Assembly (NCBI GenBank): GCA_944322355.1
Contig: CALUOT010000009.1
Coordinates: 1 to 60,073 of the forward strand
Direction: 5' to 3'
DNA length: 60,073 nucleotides
From: an uncultured Bacteroides sp.
Lineage (GTDB): Bacteria > Bacteroidota > Bacteroidia > Bacteroidales > Bacteroidaceae
The notes beneath the pieces were generated by a model. The model was not told the DNA's origin and did not search any database. It saw only the letters and a list, made by a program, of their open reading frames with translations. Position 1 is the stretch's first letter. Every line of letters starts with the position of its first letter. Both the position numbers and the translations under genes were made by a program. Positions 22,744-32,063 of the stretch are shown here, one piece after another.

Positions 22744-23595
22744 TTACAACAGGGCGGTGATGCTCGTGGCCGGAATCTCCAGCCGGGAGAAGGCGAACAT
22801 CTTCTTGCCCAGGTCTTTCAGCGAGGCGCCGATGTGGTAGACGTCCATCCCGTCGATAATCAGGAAACGGTCGTGGCATTTCTTGTACGTGTGTACCGCT
22901 ATCGGGGGATACTGGCTGTTATGCTTCTGCAAGTCCAGCTGCAACCGGTGTCCGATGTCCTGCGTGTAGATGTCGGCTGTCACGCCGGAGTTGCGCTTGC
23001 TGAGCATCAGCAGCACCGATTCGTCCACGTAGTTGTCTATTAGCAGCAGGGATTGCTTGGCGGAGCGGATGAGGTCGGTGGCAAACTTGTAGGCATCGAA
23101 CAGCTGTCCGTCGTAGAAGATGCCCTCGACGGGCGGCAGCGAAGTGCGAACGAAGAACTCGACCTTGTCCGTCAGATAGTCTATCTGTTTCTCATGCTTC
23201 TGAAGCCTTGTATCAATCTGTTCCAGCCGCTGATTGACAGAATAGCCGCGCAACATATAGTCTTTCAGCACCTTGTTTGCCCATTGGCGGAACTGCGTGC
23301 CGCGATGGCTCTTCACCCGGTAACCCACCGAGATAATGACATCGAGATTGTAATAGTCCACTTGATAAGTTTTGCCATCGGAAGCAGTGTAGGCAAATTT
23401 TGCCCAAACTGATTCCTTAAGAAGTTCGCCTTCCTTGAAAACATTACGGATATGTTTCCCTATTACACTGATATCCCTGCCAAACAGTTGCGACATCTCT
23501 TCTATCGACAGCCACACTGTTTCATTCTCCAGCCTGACTTCCAATTTAATCTCTCCATCTGGCTGATAAAGTATGATTTCTCCTTGGTTCTCCAT
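22744..23595 (-). CDS. RhuM-family protein fused to a phospholipase-D-like domain
   Basis: 283 residues. Residues 1-150 match the RhuM type: a bacteriophage-antirepressor-like start (EIILYQPDGEIKLEVRLENETVWLS), then VGYRVKSHRGTQFRQWAN and a coiled stretch (LEQIDTRLQKHEKQIDYL). Residues about 160-283 resemble a PLD-like nuclease half: H241-D-R243-F-L-I-I-D248 fits HxKx4D with Arg for Lys, followed by YHIGASLKDLGKK. A single such motif would need a dimer for activity. RhuM proteins are linked to genomic islands and phages, but their function is unknown. The gene has its own -7 box and terminator, so it is a single unit. Nuclease activity is inferred, not shown. Confidence 0.85.
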   Translation of the reverse strand: MENQGEIILYQPDGEIKLEVRLENETVWLSIEEMSQLFGRDISVIGKHIRNVFKEGELLKESVWAKFAYTASDGKTYQVDYYNLDVIISVGYRVKSHRGTQFRQWANKVLKDYMLRGYSVNQRLEQIDTRLQKHEKQIDYLTDKVEFFVRTSLPPVEGIFYDGQLFDAYKFATDLIRSAKQSLLLIDNYVDESVLLMLSKRNSGVTADIYTQDIGHRLQLDLQKHNSQYPPIAVHTYKKCHDRFLIIDGMDVYHIGASLKDLGKKMFAFSRLEIPATSITALL

Positions 23596-23615
23596 CTTGC
23601 ATTGCTTTAGGAACG

Positions 23616-23623
23616 CAAAGATA
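23616..23623 (-). promoter_or_regulatory. -7 promoter element (TATCTTTG) for the RhuM-like gene
   Basis: The minus strand reads TATCTTTG 20 bases before the start at 23595. A TTTG (complement at 23646-23649) lies 22 bases upstream of it as a possible -33 box. Confidence 0.55.
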
Positions 23624-23797
23624 CGGCTTTTATCCGCAGGATACCCAAAAGTCCGGTGGTTTTTCTCCCATTATTCCTTTCAGGCATCTTTACTTCGCTC
23701 GGCATAGTGTGCATGCACCCTCTGCGCTCGCTTATCGTAAAGATTCCTTTTTGTTTCCCAGTCTGTCAAAGAACGTTCTTAAGTTGTTTTTACTTCG

Positions 23798-25295
23798 TTA
23801 TTCGTTTCCTACCGGCGTGTCGGGCGTGCCCTGGCTGCAGTCGTTGTCGGTCAGCGTACCACCACTCCAGTTATATCCGAGAATACCGCCAACATACTTA
23901 TCCCCGCTGGCCGCCGTGTTATTCTCTTCAGTGACGGTGCCGCTATGGATGCACTGGCTGATGGTAGAGTTAGTGCTGCTCCCGAGAATACCGCCGGCGC
24001 ATATCTTCAGTGAACCAGCCTGATTAGTGCAATGTCCCACCATGACGGTGCCGCTATTCGTGCAGTTGCTGATGTTTGCATTTGCGCCATAGCCGCAAAT
24101 ACCACCAATTTCGATGCTGCCGATGTCGGTAATTGAAAGGGTTATGGTGCCGGAGTACGTGCAGTGGCTAATGGAGCCACCGCTGCAGTCTCCGGCAATG
24201 CCCCCTACTTTGATATAGCTTTCGTCAGGCACCCCGCTCATGTTTATATCGGCCGTTACGTTCAGGTTGCTGATGGAGCCATTTCCACTAATTTGACCAA
24301 AGAGGCCGTTATATGCGCCCGGCGTGATATTCAGCGTGCCGCTGATGGTATGGCCGTTGCCGTCGAAGGTTCCGCCGTTCCCCGGTGCATTCAGCGGTGT
24401 CCACGATGAGGCGGTCACTTCGATGTCAGTCTCTAAGCGGGTATAGCCGTTTTTATAGGTGCTGCTCTCGCTATAGTGCAGGAGGTCGGCCGCGCTGCGG
24501 ATGAGGTAGGGGTCTTCCTCGATGCCGCTGCCCTGCAGGGAGGCGGAAGGTTGGGTGTCATCGGTCAGCAGTTTGTCAAGCTCGATGGCGATGTCTTCCC
24601 ACTCGCCGATGCTGACGGTGAGCTCAACGTCGGTCGATGGTTCGGTAGATGCGCCGCCGATGTTGCCGCTCAGGGTGAGGTACTTGCCGGGGTCGGGCGT
24701 GGTGGTGACGGTGGCTATCGTGGTGGAGTTGCACATCACGGTGATGTCCTGCTCCTCGCCCGCCTTGGTCAGGACGTAGAAGGTGGCGATGTCCTCGCCC
24801 GGGGCGATGGTCGTGGTGATTTGCTGGGTGTAGGTGTAGGCGGCTGCCGTGCCTGTCACGCCGTCCTTTACGCTGATGCCGCTGTAGGCCTTCTCCAACG
24901 TGACGGAGACGGTGTTGTCGTACCACAGGGTGCTGGTGGTGTTGGTCAGGGTGATTTTGCTGACGGCGAAGTCCAGGGTGATGTTGGCGGTGGCGGAGCC
25001 GTCCCACGTGTAGTGGCTCATGTAGGCGATGCCCATGGATGCGCCCGTGGCGGTTGCCGACCGGATGTTCTGCAGGTCGGTGGCGGTGTAGTAGGTGTCA
25101 CCTTGGTCGACCCAGAAGAGGAACTCGTAGCTGCGGGTCTCGTAGAGGGTGAGGGTGACGGTGCGCGGCTCGTCGGCGGACAGGGGTTCGCCTTCGTCGC
25201 TGTGGCAGGAGGCCAGCAGGGCAATGCAGCCTATCAGAAGGCTTACAAGGTTAATCTTCCCTAAAATGGGGGGTAATTCTTAATAAACGTTTCAT
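23798..25295 (-). pseudogene. Surface lipoprotein with GLUG-like repeats, reading frame broken at a C6 tract
   Basis: The ATG complementary to 25293-25295 opens MKRLLRITP but runs into a stop after 14 codons. If the run of six C (minus strand; 25268-25273) had five, the frame would continue through a good lipoprotein signal peptide (LVSLLIGCIALLASC, then HSDEGE) into a long open frame to 23798. As written, the main frame has no ATG before 25036. The encoded body has Ig-like beta segments (to about residue 190) and then repeats of the GLUG type, such as GLFGQISGNGSISNLNV, VGGIAGDCSGGSISHC and EIGGICGYGANANISNC. These occur in cell-surface adhesin-like proteins. The break may be a true mutation, slippage-based on/off switching, or a sequence error. 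Otherwise the long frame is intact. Confidence 0.7.
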
Positions 25296-25386
25296 GCCTG
25301 TATGTATTAATGATTAATAAATGACTGAGCCTTAAAGGTAGGCGGTTTTCTTGACATGCGCAAGGGGTGGGGGGATATTTTTTCTC

Positions 25387-26880
25387 TTATCGGGTGGTTT
25401 GGGCTTGTATTACCTCTAAGCAGATGGCATCCTGCAACGCCCGTGCCGCCCGTTCCGAAAGCGCATTCTGCACCATAATGGCAAACGCCACCCAATGCCC
25501 CGACTTCGTCTGCAAGTAACCCGCCAGGCAGTTGACGCCGGTGTACGAGCCCGTCTTGGCATGCACACGCTTGAAGCCCGGCGTGCCGTAGCCCATACGG
25601 TACTTCAGCGTGCCGTCCACACCGCTGACGGGCAGAGCACGATAGAGGGGAGCGAAGAGCTCGGTGCGTGCATAGGCGTACTTCAGCACGGCCACCAGCA
25701 GTTCGGGCGACAGATAGTCGTAGTGAGAGAGGCCGCAACCGTCGGCCAGGCTATAGCGTTTGGGGTTCAGTCCGGCTTGACGGATGAGCTTGCGCATCAC
25801 GTCCAGCCCGTCATCGGCGGATACTTTCTTCTTGTGCGTGGCTTGCGCCCCGGTGCGGCAGAGCACGGCTTCGGCATTCAGGTTGTCGCTCTCTTTCAGC
25901 ATCTCGTCCAACACGGCTTGGAAAGATGTTTCGTAGACGGCCAACTCCACCACCGCACTGTCCGGCAACTGCCCGAATCGATAGGCGGCACGGATGCCCT
26001 CGCGTGTGCTGTCCGTCACAGCCGTGCAGCGGATACCCGCCCGCATCAGTTTCTCGGTGAGCACGTGCAGGAAGAAACTACCGGAGTCGAACAGGCTCAT
26101 CTCCCTACCCTCGCTGCGGCTTACGTTGCCCGTCAGGGTGATGACGTTGCTGTGGTGCATCCAGTCGCGGCTCACCTTCAGCGGTCCTGCCCCGGAAGAG
26201 CGGCTGCGCGTGCGGTTATCCAATAGGTAATAGGTAGAAGCCGGATAGCCCCGCACGAAAGCCGGAAAGCCCGCTTCGTCCGGACGGATGGCTATCTGTA
26301 GCGCGCCTTTGTTCAGCATCAGGGGAGACATATAGGGTTGATAAGCCGCCGGGGCGTCGTCCCACAGCCAGCCCGTTCCCCAGTAGAGCGAGTCTTTCAG
26401 CGAGACGTCGCCCACGATGTCGCCATCCACCACACGGACACCCCGCTCTTTCAGACCGGCCACTAGTTGCTCCATGGCGTCCTCATCAAACTCCGGGTCC
26501 ATGTCGCCCACGGCATATAGGTTGCCTTTCAGTGTGTCGCCTTGCTGCGTGCCGTCCGTGCAGAGCCGGGTGCGGAAAGGCCGGTTGGCATCCGGCGTGG
26601 CCAGTGCCGTAATGGCGGTCATCAGCTTCATGGTCGAAGCAGGACGTGACAACTTGTCCGCCCGATACTCGTAGAGCGTACGTCCCCGACTGAGGTCGTA
26701 GATGCAGACACCCGTTTCCGCTCCGCGCGGCATCTCATGCGCCAGCAGGGTGTCTATGCGTGCCTTCAGCAGGCTGTCGGGGTTGGCGGCAAAGAGATTC
26801 GTGAAAGCGGTAATACAGAGAAAGACAAACGCCACACCCCGCCAGCTGCCCGTCCGTTTCCAATCCGGCAAATGATACAT
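25387..26880 (-). CDS. dacB: D-alanyl-D-alanine carboxypeptidase/endopeptidase, PBP4 type (S13)
   Basis: 497 residues from the start at 26880 (MYHLPDWKRTGSW), which begins a signal peptide; a longer frame back to 26973 overlaps the tandem-repeat spacer and lpdA and is unlikely. The three penicillin-binding motifs are present: SxxK as ASTMK (S82, K85), SxN as SDN in KESDNLNAEAV, and KTG in HAKTGSYTG. The enzyme trims peptidoglycan stem peptides or cross-bridges in the periplasm. It is downstream of lpdA, with 32 bases of A/T-rich tandem words (TAAATGGTAAATAG) between. No functional link with lpdA is evident. Confidence 0.93.
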   Translation of the reverse strand: MYHLPDWKRTGSWRGVAFVFLCITAFTNLFAANPDSLLKARIDTLLAHEMPRGAETGVCIYDLSRGRTLYEYRADKLSRPASTMKLMTAITALATPDANRPFRTRLCTDGTQQGDTLKGNLYAVGDMDPEFDEDAMEQLVAGLKERGVRVVDGDIVGDVSLKDSLYWGTGWLWDDAPAAYQPYMSPLMLNKGALQIAIRPDEAGFPAFVRGYPASTYYLLDNRTRSRSSGAGPLKVSRDWMHHSNVITLTGNVSRSEGREMSLFDSGSFFLHVLTEKLMRAGIRCTAVTDSTREGIRAAYRFGQLPDSAVVELAVYETSFQAVLDEMLKESDNLNAEAVLCRTGAQATHKKKVSADDGLDVMRKLIRQAGLNPKRYSLADGCGLSHYDYLSPELLVAVLKYAYARTELFAPLYRALPVSGVDGTLKYRMGYGTPGFKRVHAKTGSYTGVNCLAGYLQTKSGHWVAFAIMVQNALSERAARALQDAICLEVIQAQTTR

Positions 26881-26912
26881 CGTGTAAATAATAAATGGTA
26901 AATAGTAAATGG

Positions 26913-28280
26913 TCAAAGTGCTTCGCGGAATATCTCGCCTACCGTAGGATGCGGGAAAACAATTCGTTTCCATTCCTCCGCCTTCAGCCTCAGGTCGATG
27001 GCCATGGCGGCAAGGGTAATGATTTCCGAAGCGGGATTGCCCAGCACATGTGCGCCCAGTATCGTATCATCCTCGCCAAGGAGCAGCTTGCACAAGCCGT
27101 TCACTCCTTCATTCTCCGCCACGAAACGTCCGCTGTAGGCCATGGGAAGTCTGACCGCCCGATAGGCAATGCCTTTCCGCTTCAGCGACTCTTCCGTCTC
27201 GCCTACGCCCGCCACTTCGGGATTGGTGTACACCACGCTGGGAATGGCCCGGTAGCTCATCGTGTCCGCAAGCCCTCGGATGTCGTTCACCGCCACTTCG
27301 GCCTCACGCACGGCGGTATGCGCCAACAGAGAACAGCCCGTCAGGTCACCGCATACATACACACCGGGAACCGAGGTACGCATGTGTTCATCCACTTCAA
27401 TACGTCCCCGCTCCGTAGTTTGCAGGTTCAAGTTCTCCAGACCGAATCCCCTGACCACGGGCCGGCGTCCCACGCTCATCAGCAGACGGTCGGCGGTTAT
27501 CGTACCTGCACCCTCGGCATCTTCATAAGCCACCTGCACCTGCGGAGTATCTTCTTCCGTCGTCACGTTACGCAAGGCAGTCACTTTGGCACCCAGCTTG
27601 AACGTCACACCCCGCTTGGCATATTCGGCACGGAGCAAAGCGGAAATCTCACGATCCATGCCTCCCAGAATCTCGTCCATCATCTCTACAACAGTCACCT
27701 GCGTGCCCAGACTGTTGAAGAACGAAGCGAACTCCATACCGATGACTCCTCCGCCGATGATGACCAAATGTTCAGGCAGCTCCTTGCACTCCAAGGCGTC
27801 GCGATGTGTCCAATAAGGCACGATGTCCGTACCCGCAATGGGTGGAATGAACGTCTCCGAACCGGTGCAGAGCAGCAGGTTGTCGCATTCGTACACCTCC
27901 TCGCCGCAGCGCACGTGATTCTTGTCTTCTATTGTAGCCGTGCCCGTTACCAGTTTCACGCCCGCCGCCGTCAGCTTGGCTTTGACGCCCAGCACCAGCT
28001 TGCGCACCACCTTCTGCTTGCGGGCGATGATTTTGGGCAGGTCGGGTGTGACGCCTCCTTCTACCTTGACGGCATATTTCGCAGCATGCCGGGCGTTGTC
28101 CAACGTCTTGGCCGAATATAATAAAGTTTTGGTAGGAATGCATCCCTCGTTCAGGCAAACACCTCCTACACTATTCTTCTCAAACAATACGACACTAAGG
28201 CCTGCCTTTCCGGCAGCTTCGGCGGCCGTATAGCCCGCAGGGCCTCCACCGATAATGGCTACTTGATAAGTATTTTGCAT
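26913..28280 (-). CDS. lpdA: Dihydrolipoyl dehydrogenase (E3)
   Basis: 455 residues. A flavoprotein disulfide reductase: FAD motif AIIGGGPAGYTAAEAA at the N-terminus, redox-active cysteines C42 and C47 in CLNEGCIPTK, NAD motif VIIGGGVIGMEFASF, and the C-terminal HPTVGEIFREAL that carries the active-site His-Glu pair. It reoxidises lipoamide in 2-oxoacid dehydrogenase or glycine-cleavage complexes. No E1 or E2 gene is nearby. A -7 box lies 30 bases upstream. Confidence 0.95.
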   Translation of the reverse strand: MQNTYQVAIIGGGPAGYTAAEAAGKAGLSVVLFEKNSVGGVCLNEGCIPTKTLLYSAKTLDNARHAAKYAVKVEGGVTPDLPKIIARKQKVVRKLVLGVKAKLTAAGVKLVTGTATIEDKNHVRCGEEVYECDNLLLCTGSETFIPPIAGTDIVPYWTHRDALECKELPEHLVIIGGGVIGMEFASFFNSLGTQVTVVEMMDEILGGMDREISALLRAEYAKRGVTFKLGAKVTALRNVTTEEDTPQVQVAYEDAEGAGTITADRLLMSVGRRPVVRGFGLENLNLQTTERGRIEVDEHMRTSVPGVYVCGDLTGCSLLAHTAVREAEVAVNDIRGLADTMSYRAIPSVVYTNPEVAGVGETEESLKRKGIAYRAVRLPMAYSGRFVAENEGVNGLCKLLLGEDDTILGAHVLGNPASEIITLAAMAIDLRLKAEEWKRIVFPHPTVGEIFREAL

Positions 28281-28309
28281 AACTATATCGTTTTTAAAGT
28301 GAATCTGCG

Positions 28310-28317
28310 CAAATATA
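28310..28317 (-). promoter_or_regulatory. -7 promoter element (TATATTTG) for lpdA
   Basis: The minus strand reads TATATTTG, matching TAnnTTTG, 30 bases before the lpdA start. It lies between the 3' end of the PL12 gene and lpdA, so lpdA is probably independent of the heparan locus. Confidence 0.55.
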
Positions 28318-28352
28318 CGGAAAGTTTTTATGAAAGCGTGCTCACACGTATT

Positions 28353-30311
28353 TTAATAGTTCAGTATCCGTGTCTTTTGGTTGATGCTTACCTCTATTTG
28401 CCGACTGTCCGTGAAGCGAGCTTCTATTTGTGGAGCTTGGTCGGGTGAAAGGTAGGGACAGATGACCGTGATGTAGCGTATCGTTTCCGTCGGGGCTTTG
28501 GGCGTGTTCAGTGATATAGCGGTGCGGGGCGTCCGTTGGCGATAGGCGGTGGAGTACCAGCCTTCTTCTTCTTTCAGCGAGGTTCCTTCGGGAGCAAAGC
28601 ATTGGAGTTTGACTTGTACCTCATCTTCGAAGGCTGAAGACAGTGCGAAAGTTTGTGGGTTAATGTCTACTTTCCCGTCACACAGCTGATAGTTCAGGTT
28701 GACAGTACCGGTAGCAGGGCCTGTGGCTTCATCCACAATCACGAAGTACGTCTCGTCCACAAAGTAGAAGGTGCGGCGATGGGTCAGTCCCTTGTAGCTG
28801 GGATTCTCGGTGACGAGGCACTGCACGTCGCCCTCCGGTTGCCATTTCTTCGTTTCAGACTGACGGGTCTCCAGATTGCGTCCGTCCAGGGTCAGCGTGT
28901 TGTGCGAGGCGGTGCGGCGGAACCAGTTGCGCAGACGGGTTACTTCTTCGTTACCTTCATAAACGTAGGAACCGGAGTCGGGGAAGAGGTTCTTGCCGTG
29001 GAACCACAGTTCGAACGTGCCGTTGTCGGGCTGACTGTGCCATTCGCCTTTAGGCCCGGCCTTGATGACCATCACTGTGGCGTCCGTCCCCCAGCCGTTG
29101 CGGAAGGCGAAGAAGCCGGAGTCTATGAAGCCTTTCGAGAGGTTGGCAGGTGCCTGTCCTTCCTTGCCTGCCGTGGCGAAGTAGCGTATCTGCCCGTTGT
29201 CGGGGAACAGCTTCAGCCAGTCCCGGTAGTAGCCTTGCTCCACCCGGGGGTTGCCTCGCTTGGCGTCGCTGAAGCAGGGGTTGGTGTAGTCGGGGTAGCA
29301 GAGGTTCATGTAGAACACAATCATCCGCTCGATGGTCTCGGCATAGCTGGGCGGGAACTCGCTGCGGAAACCGTTGACGTCCGCCATGCGCAGCGCCTTG
29401 CAGAAGATGTTGATGCACGCCGGATGGTAGTGCAGGTCCAGTTCGTACTGTCCGCCGTCGGCGTAGACCTGCTTCTTGATTTCGCGGTTCAGGATGTCGA
29501 TGCCGCTCTTGCGCCAGGCGGGCGCGTCCTTGAACTCGGGGAAGAAAGCGCCGGCGTACAGCACCCGTTGCGCCTCGAACAGCAGGTGGTTGCCCTCGGC
29601 GGAATAGTTGCGCAGGATGTGGACGGCGTGGCGGTGGTAGTTCACCAGGAACTCGGTGAGGAACTCCGGTGTGAAGGACGGTGAGGGCAGGAACAGTACC
29701 AGCTGGTTAATCTGGTCCTGCAAGCGGTGGCTCGCCTCCAGCGGACGCCAGGCGAAGCGCACGTTCTCGGCCTCGCCCGTGGCTTCGTCCTGCATCTCAT
29801 ACAGCTGCTTCGGAATCTCCACCAGCGGGTTCTTCTTCACCCAGTCGCTGTATTGCAGCACCCATTCGCGGGCGTAGCGTTCGTCGCCCGTCAGGCGGTA
29901 AGCCTTGCCCATGGGCGTGAACCACTTGTGGCGGTGCAGCTGCCAGCGCAGTTCGTTGTCCTCGACGGGCCAGTAGCGCCAGTTGATGTCCTTGCCGTAG
30001 TTGAAGGAAGGCTGATAGCCGTCGTGCACGTAGAAGGTGTGCTCCAGTGCGTCGTCGGCCCATTGGCGCTCGCGCTTGCTCAGGGTGAGATGGGTGGTGT
30101 CGAGGTCCGGGGTGGATACGCCGGTGCGGTGGCGGTAGTAGGCCAGCAGTTCGGCGGCGGCCCGGTCGTCGTCGCCTTGACTGTGTGCGCTCTTCACCTT
30201 CTCCAGTCCGGGATAGTCCAGGTTCAATAAGTCGAAGACGCTTCGGTCGAGCGTCTGTGCCTGCGTCGTGCTCAGCCACAGGCAGCATAGTATCAAGCTG
30301 ATGGTTCTCAT
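28353..30311 (-). CDS. Heparinase III family lyase (PL12), heparan sulfate lyase
   Basis: 652 residues with a signal peptide ending TTQAQ, so it is periplasmic. The size and order match PL12 heparinase III: an alpha/alpha toroid (about residues 30-370) and a C-terminal beta-sandwich. Segments expected near the active site are AEGNHLLFEAQ, ELDLHYHPACINIF and NGTFELWFHGKN. PL12 enzymes cut by beta-elimination next to uronic acid, mostly in low-sulfated heparan sulfate, leaving a 4,5-unsaturated uronyl end. It is last in the row PL21-susC-susD-PL12 and starts 19 bases after susD. The gene is GC-rich. Confidence 0.93.
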   Translation of the reverse strand: MRTISLILCCLWLSTTQAQTLDRSVFDLLNLDYPGLEKVKSAHSQGDDDRAAAELLAYYRHRTGVSTPDLDTTHLTLSKRERQWADDALEHTFYVHDGYQPSFNYGKDINWRYWPVEDNELRWQLHRHKWFTPMGKAYRLTGDERYAREWVLQYSDWVKKNPLVEIPKQLYEMQDEATGEAENVRFAWRPLEASHRLQDQINQLVLFLPSPSFTPEFLTEFLVNYHRHAVHILRNYSAEGNHLLFEAQRVLYAGAFFPEFKDAPAWRKSGIDILNREIKKQVYADGGQYELDLHYHPACINIFCKALRMADVNGFRSEFPPSYAETIERMIVFYMNLCYPDYTNPCFSDAKRGNPRVEQGYYRDWLKLFPDNGQIRYFATAGKEGQAPANLSKGFIDSGFFAFRNGWGTDATVMVIKAGPKGEWHSQPDNGTFELWFHGKNLFPDSGSYVYEGNEEVTRLRNWFRRTASHNTLTLDGRNLETRQSETKKWQPEGDVQCLVTENPSYKGLTHRRTFYFVDETYFVIVDEATGPATGTVNLNYQLCDGKVDINPQTFALSSAFEDEVQVKLQCFAPEGTSLKEEEGWYSTAYRQRTPRTAISLNTPKAPTETIRYITVICPYLSPDQAPQIEARFTDSRQIEVSINQKTRILNY

Positions 30312-30330
30312 GGGTGATTGTAATTGTAGG

Positions 30331-32025
30331 TTAATATCCGGGGTTGTTCTGTCCTTCCAGTTTTGGATTGCTCTGCATCTCTACCAGCGGGATGGGCAGA
30401 AGCTCGTTCTTCCCGTCGGTGAAGTTCTGGTAGGCGGGATAGGCGGCGTTGCTGCCTTGATTGACGGAACTCCGTTCGCCGAACAGGCGCAGGGCATCGC
30501 CGAGGATACCCCAACGGATGAGGTCGAACTTGCGCTGTCCCTCGAAGGAAAGCTCGAAGCCGCGTTCCCAGTAGAGGGCGGTGCGGAAGCGTCCCTGCTC
30601 ATCGCCGTCATCTATGTAGGGCAGGTCGTACACGGTGGGAGCCTTCAGTAATGTCTGGTAGTTGGCCGAAGTGATGGGCGTGGCTCCGGCACGGCTCCGA
30701 ACACTGTTGAGCAGCGTCCAGGCTTCGGAAGTATTACCGGTTTCGTTGTAGGCTTCGGCGGCCATCAGCACTACGTCGGCATAGCGTAGCACGCAGTAGT
30801 TCACATCGCCGTAGTTCATATTCTTGTTGCGGGTTTCGGCAGTCATCCATTCGCGACGCCATTTGCCCGGATACCACGAACCGGCGTTGCGTTCCTGACG
30901 GACGTGCTGTTTGTTGGTCGCGTCCCACGTAAAGCGGTAGGTGCAGATGCTGACATCACGGCGGACAGAGTCATTCTCCTCAAAGAAGTCACGCCATTCG
31001 GGTACGGTGATGAAGAAGCCATTGGCACGTCCCATGTAGTTGTTCGCCTCGGAAGAGGAGATTCCCGTAGGTTCGGCCACTTGCGGTCCGTTATAGATGC
31101 CCCAACAACCTCCGTTGCGGCTATCCTGTTGCTGGAAGAAGGCTATTTCGAAGATGCTTTCCTGTGAGTCGAGCACGTCTTCGGAGAAGTTGCGGAAGAG
31201 TTGTTCATACCCGCCGCTGTAGAAATCGTGATACCCGTTGGCGCGGAAAGCTTCCCATTCTTCAATGACAGCGTTGAAGTAGGTGGAACGGGTCGTGTCA
31301 TCGGGACGAGTCAACTGTCCGTCCATCTGCAGGCTGTAGCCCGCCCGTTGCAGGTAGACACGCATCAGCAGAGCACGAGCGGCTCCCTGGGTGACCCGTT
31401 CGGGTGAGGAAGCTGCTGTCGCCCATTCGGTATGCTCCTTGGCGTAAGTCAGGTCTTCGATGATCTGGTCGTATATTTCTTCCCGGTCTACCCGTGCACC
31501 GAACGCTTCCTCGTAATTAGACGTGTAACTGGTCTTGAACGGCACATCGCCCCAATATCTTACAAGGTCAAAAGCTAGGAAGGCACGTAAGAAGCGTGCT
31601 TCGGCCTCCAGCATGTGCAGGTTTTCGTTGTCGGCGTATCCGTCCATATTCTGAATGCCGTCTATGGCCATGTTGGCACGGTCGATGCCTTGGTATTTCA
31701 ACTGCCAGAGCATTTCCACCCATTCATTGGTAGAATTGACACGGTAATGCACCATGTCGTGAATGGTGTTGTCCGAATGAGTACGGGCGGTATAGTAGGT
31801 ATCGTCCGATGCGTGGGCAGCCATTTCGTACCAACCATAATGGCGATAATCGGATATTGAGTTATAGATGCCCATGATAGCCATTTCGGCATTGGCTTCC
31901 GAGTCAAAGAAGGTGTCTTTGTCGTAGCTCGAATTGGGTTCCTCGGTCAGGAGGTCTTCACAGGAAGTCGTTGCAGTGGTCAGTGACAACGCGAAGAATG
32001 TATAGAGTAAGAAATGTTTTTTCAT
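30331..32025 (-). CDS. SusD-like surface glycan-binding lipoprotein
   Basis: 564 residues. The lipoprotein signal ends TTSC-EDLL. The family features are an N-terminal EEPNSSYDKDTFF, a TPR-like helical body, and a C-terminal region with WERGFELSFEGQRKFDLIRWGI and a terminal NPGY. SusD proteins lid the SusC porin and hand it the glycan, here probably heparan sulfate oligosaccharides given the flanking lyases. It starts 38 bases after susC and is co-transcribed with it. Confidence 0.95.
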   Translation of the reverse strand: MKKHFLLYTFFALSLTTATTSCEDLLTEEPNSSYDKDTFFDSEANAEMAIMGIYNSISDYRHYGWYEMAAHASDDTYYTARTHSDNTIHDMVHYRVNSTNEWVEMLWQLKYQGIDRANMAIDGIQNMDGYADNENLHMLEAEARFLRAFLAFDLVRYWGDVPFKTSYTSNYEEAFGARVDREEIYDQIIEDLTYAKEHTEWATAASSPERVTQGAARALLMRVYLQRAGYSLQMDGQLTRPDDTTRSTYFNAVIEEWEAFRANGYHDFYSGGYEQLFRNFSEDVLDSQESIFEIAFFQQQDSRNGGCWGIYNGPQVAEPTGISSSEANNYMGRANGFFITVPEWRDFFEENDSVRRDVSICTYRFTWDATNKQHVRQERNAGSWYPGKWRREWMTAETRNKNMNYGDVNYCVLRYADVVLMAAEAYNETGNTSEAWTLLNSVRSRAGATPITSANYQTLLKAPTVYDLPYIDDGDEQGRFRTALYWERGFELSFEGQRKFDLIRWGILGDALRLFGERSSVNQGSNAAYPAYQNFTDGKNELLPIPLVEMQSNPKLEGQNNPGY

Positions 32026-32063
32026 TGGTTGTAGTATATATATATAATATGGTATAGGAAATA

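Noticed and set aside
23640-23797. Possible RNA gene or gene remnant between the RhuM-like and GLUG-lipoprotein genes
   Set aside because: I could not fold it into a tRNA or see a coding frame; I see only T-rich sequence with no supportable feature.
24476-25264. 262-residue Gly/Val/Ala-rich plus-strand frame
   Set aside because: Low-complexity shadow of the GLUG-repeat lipoprotein on the other strand.
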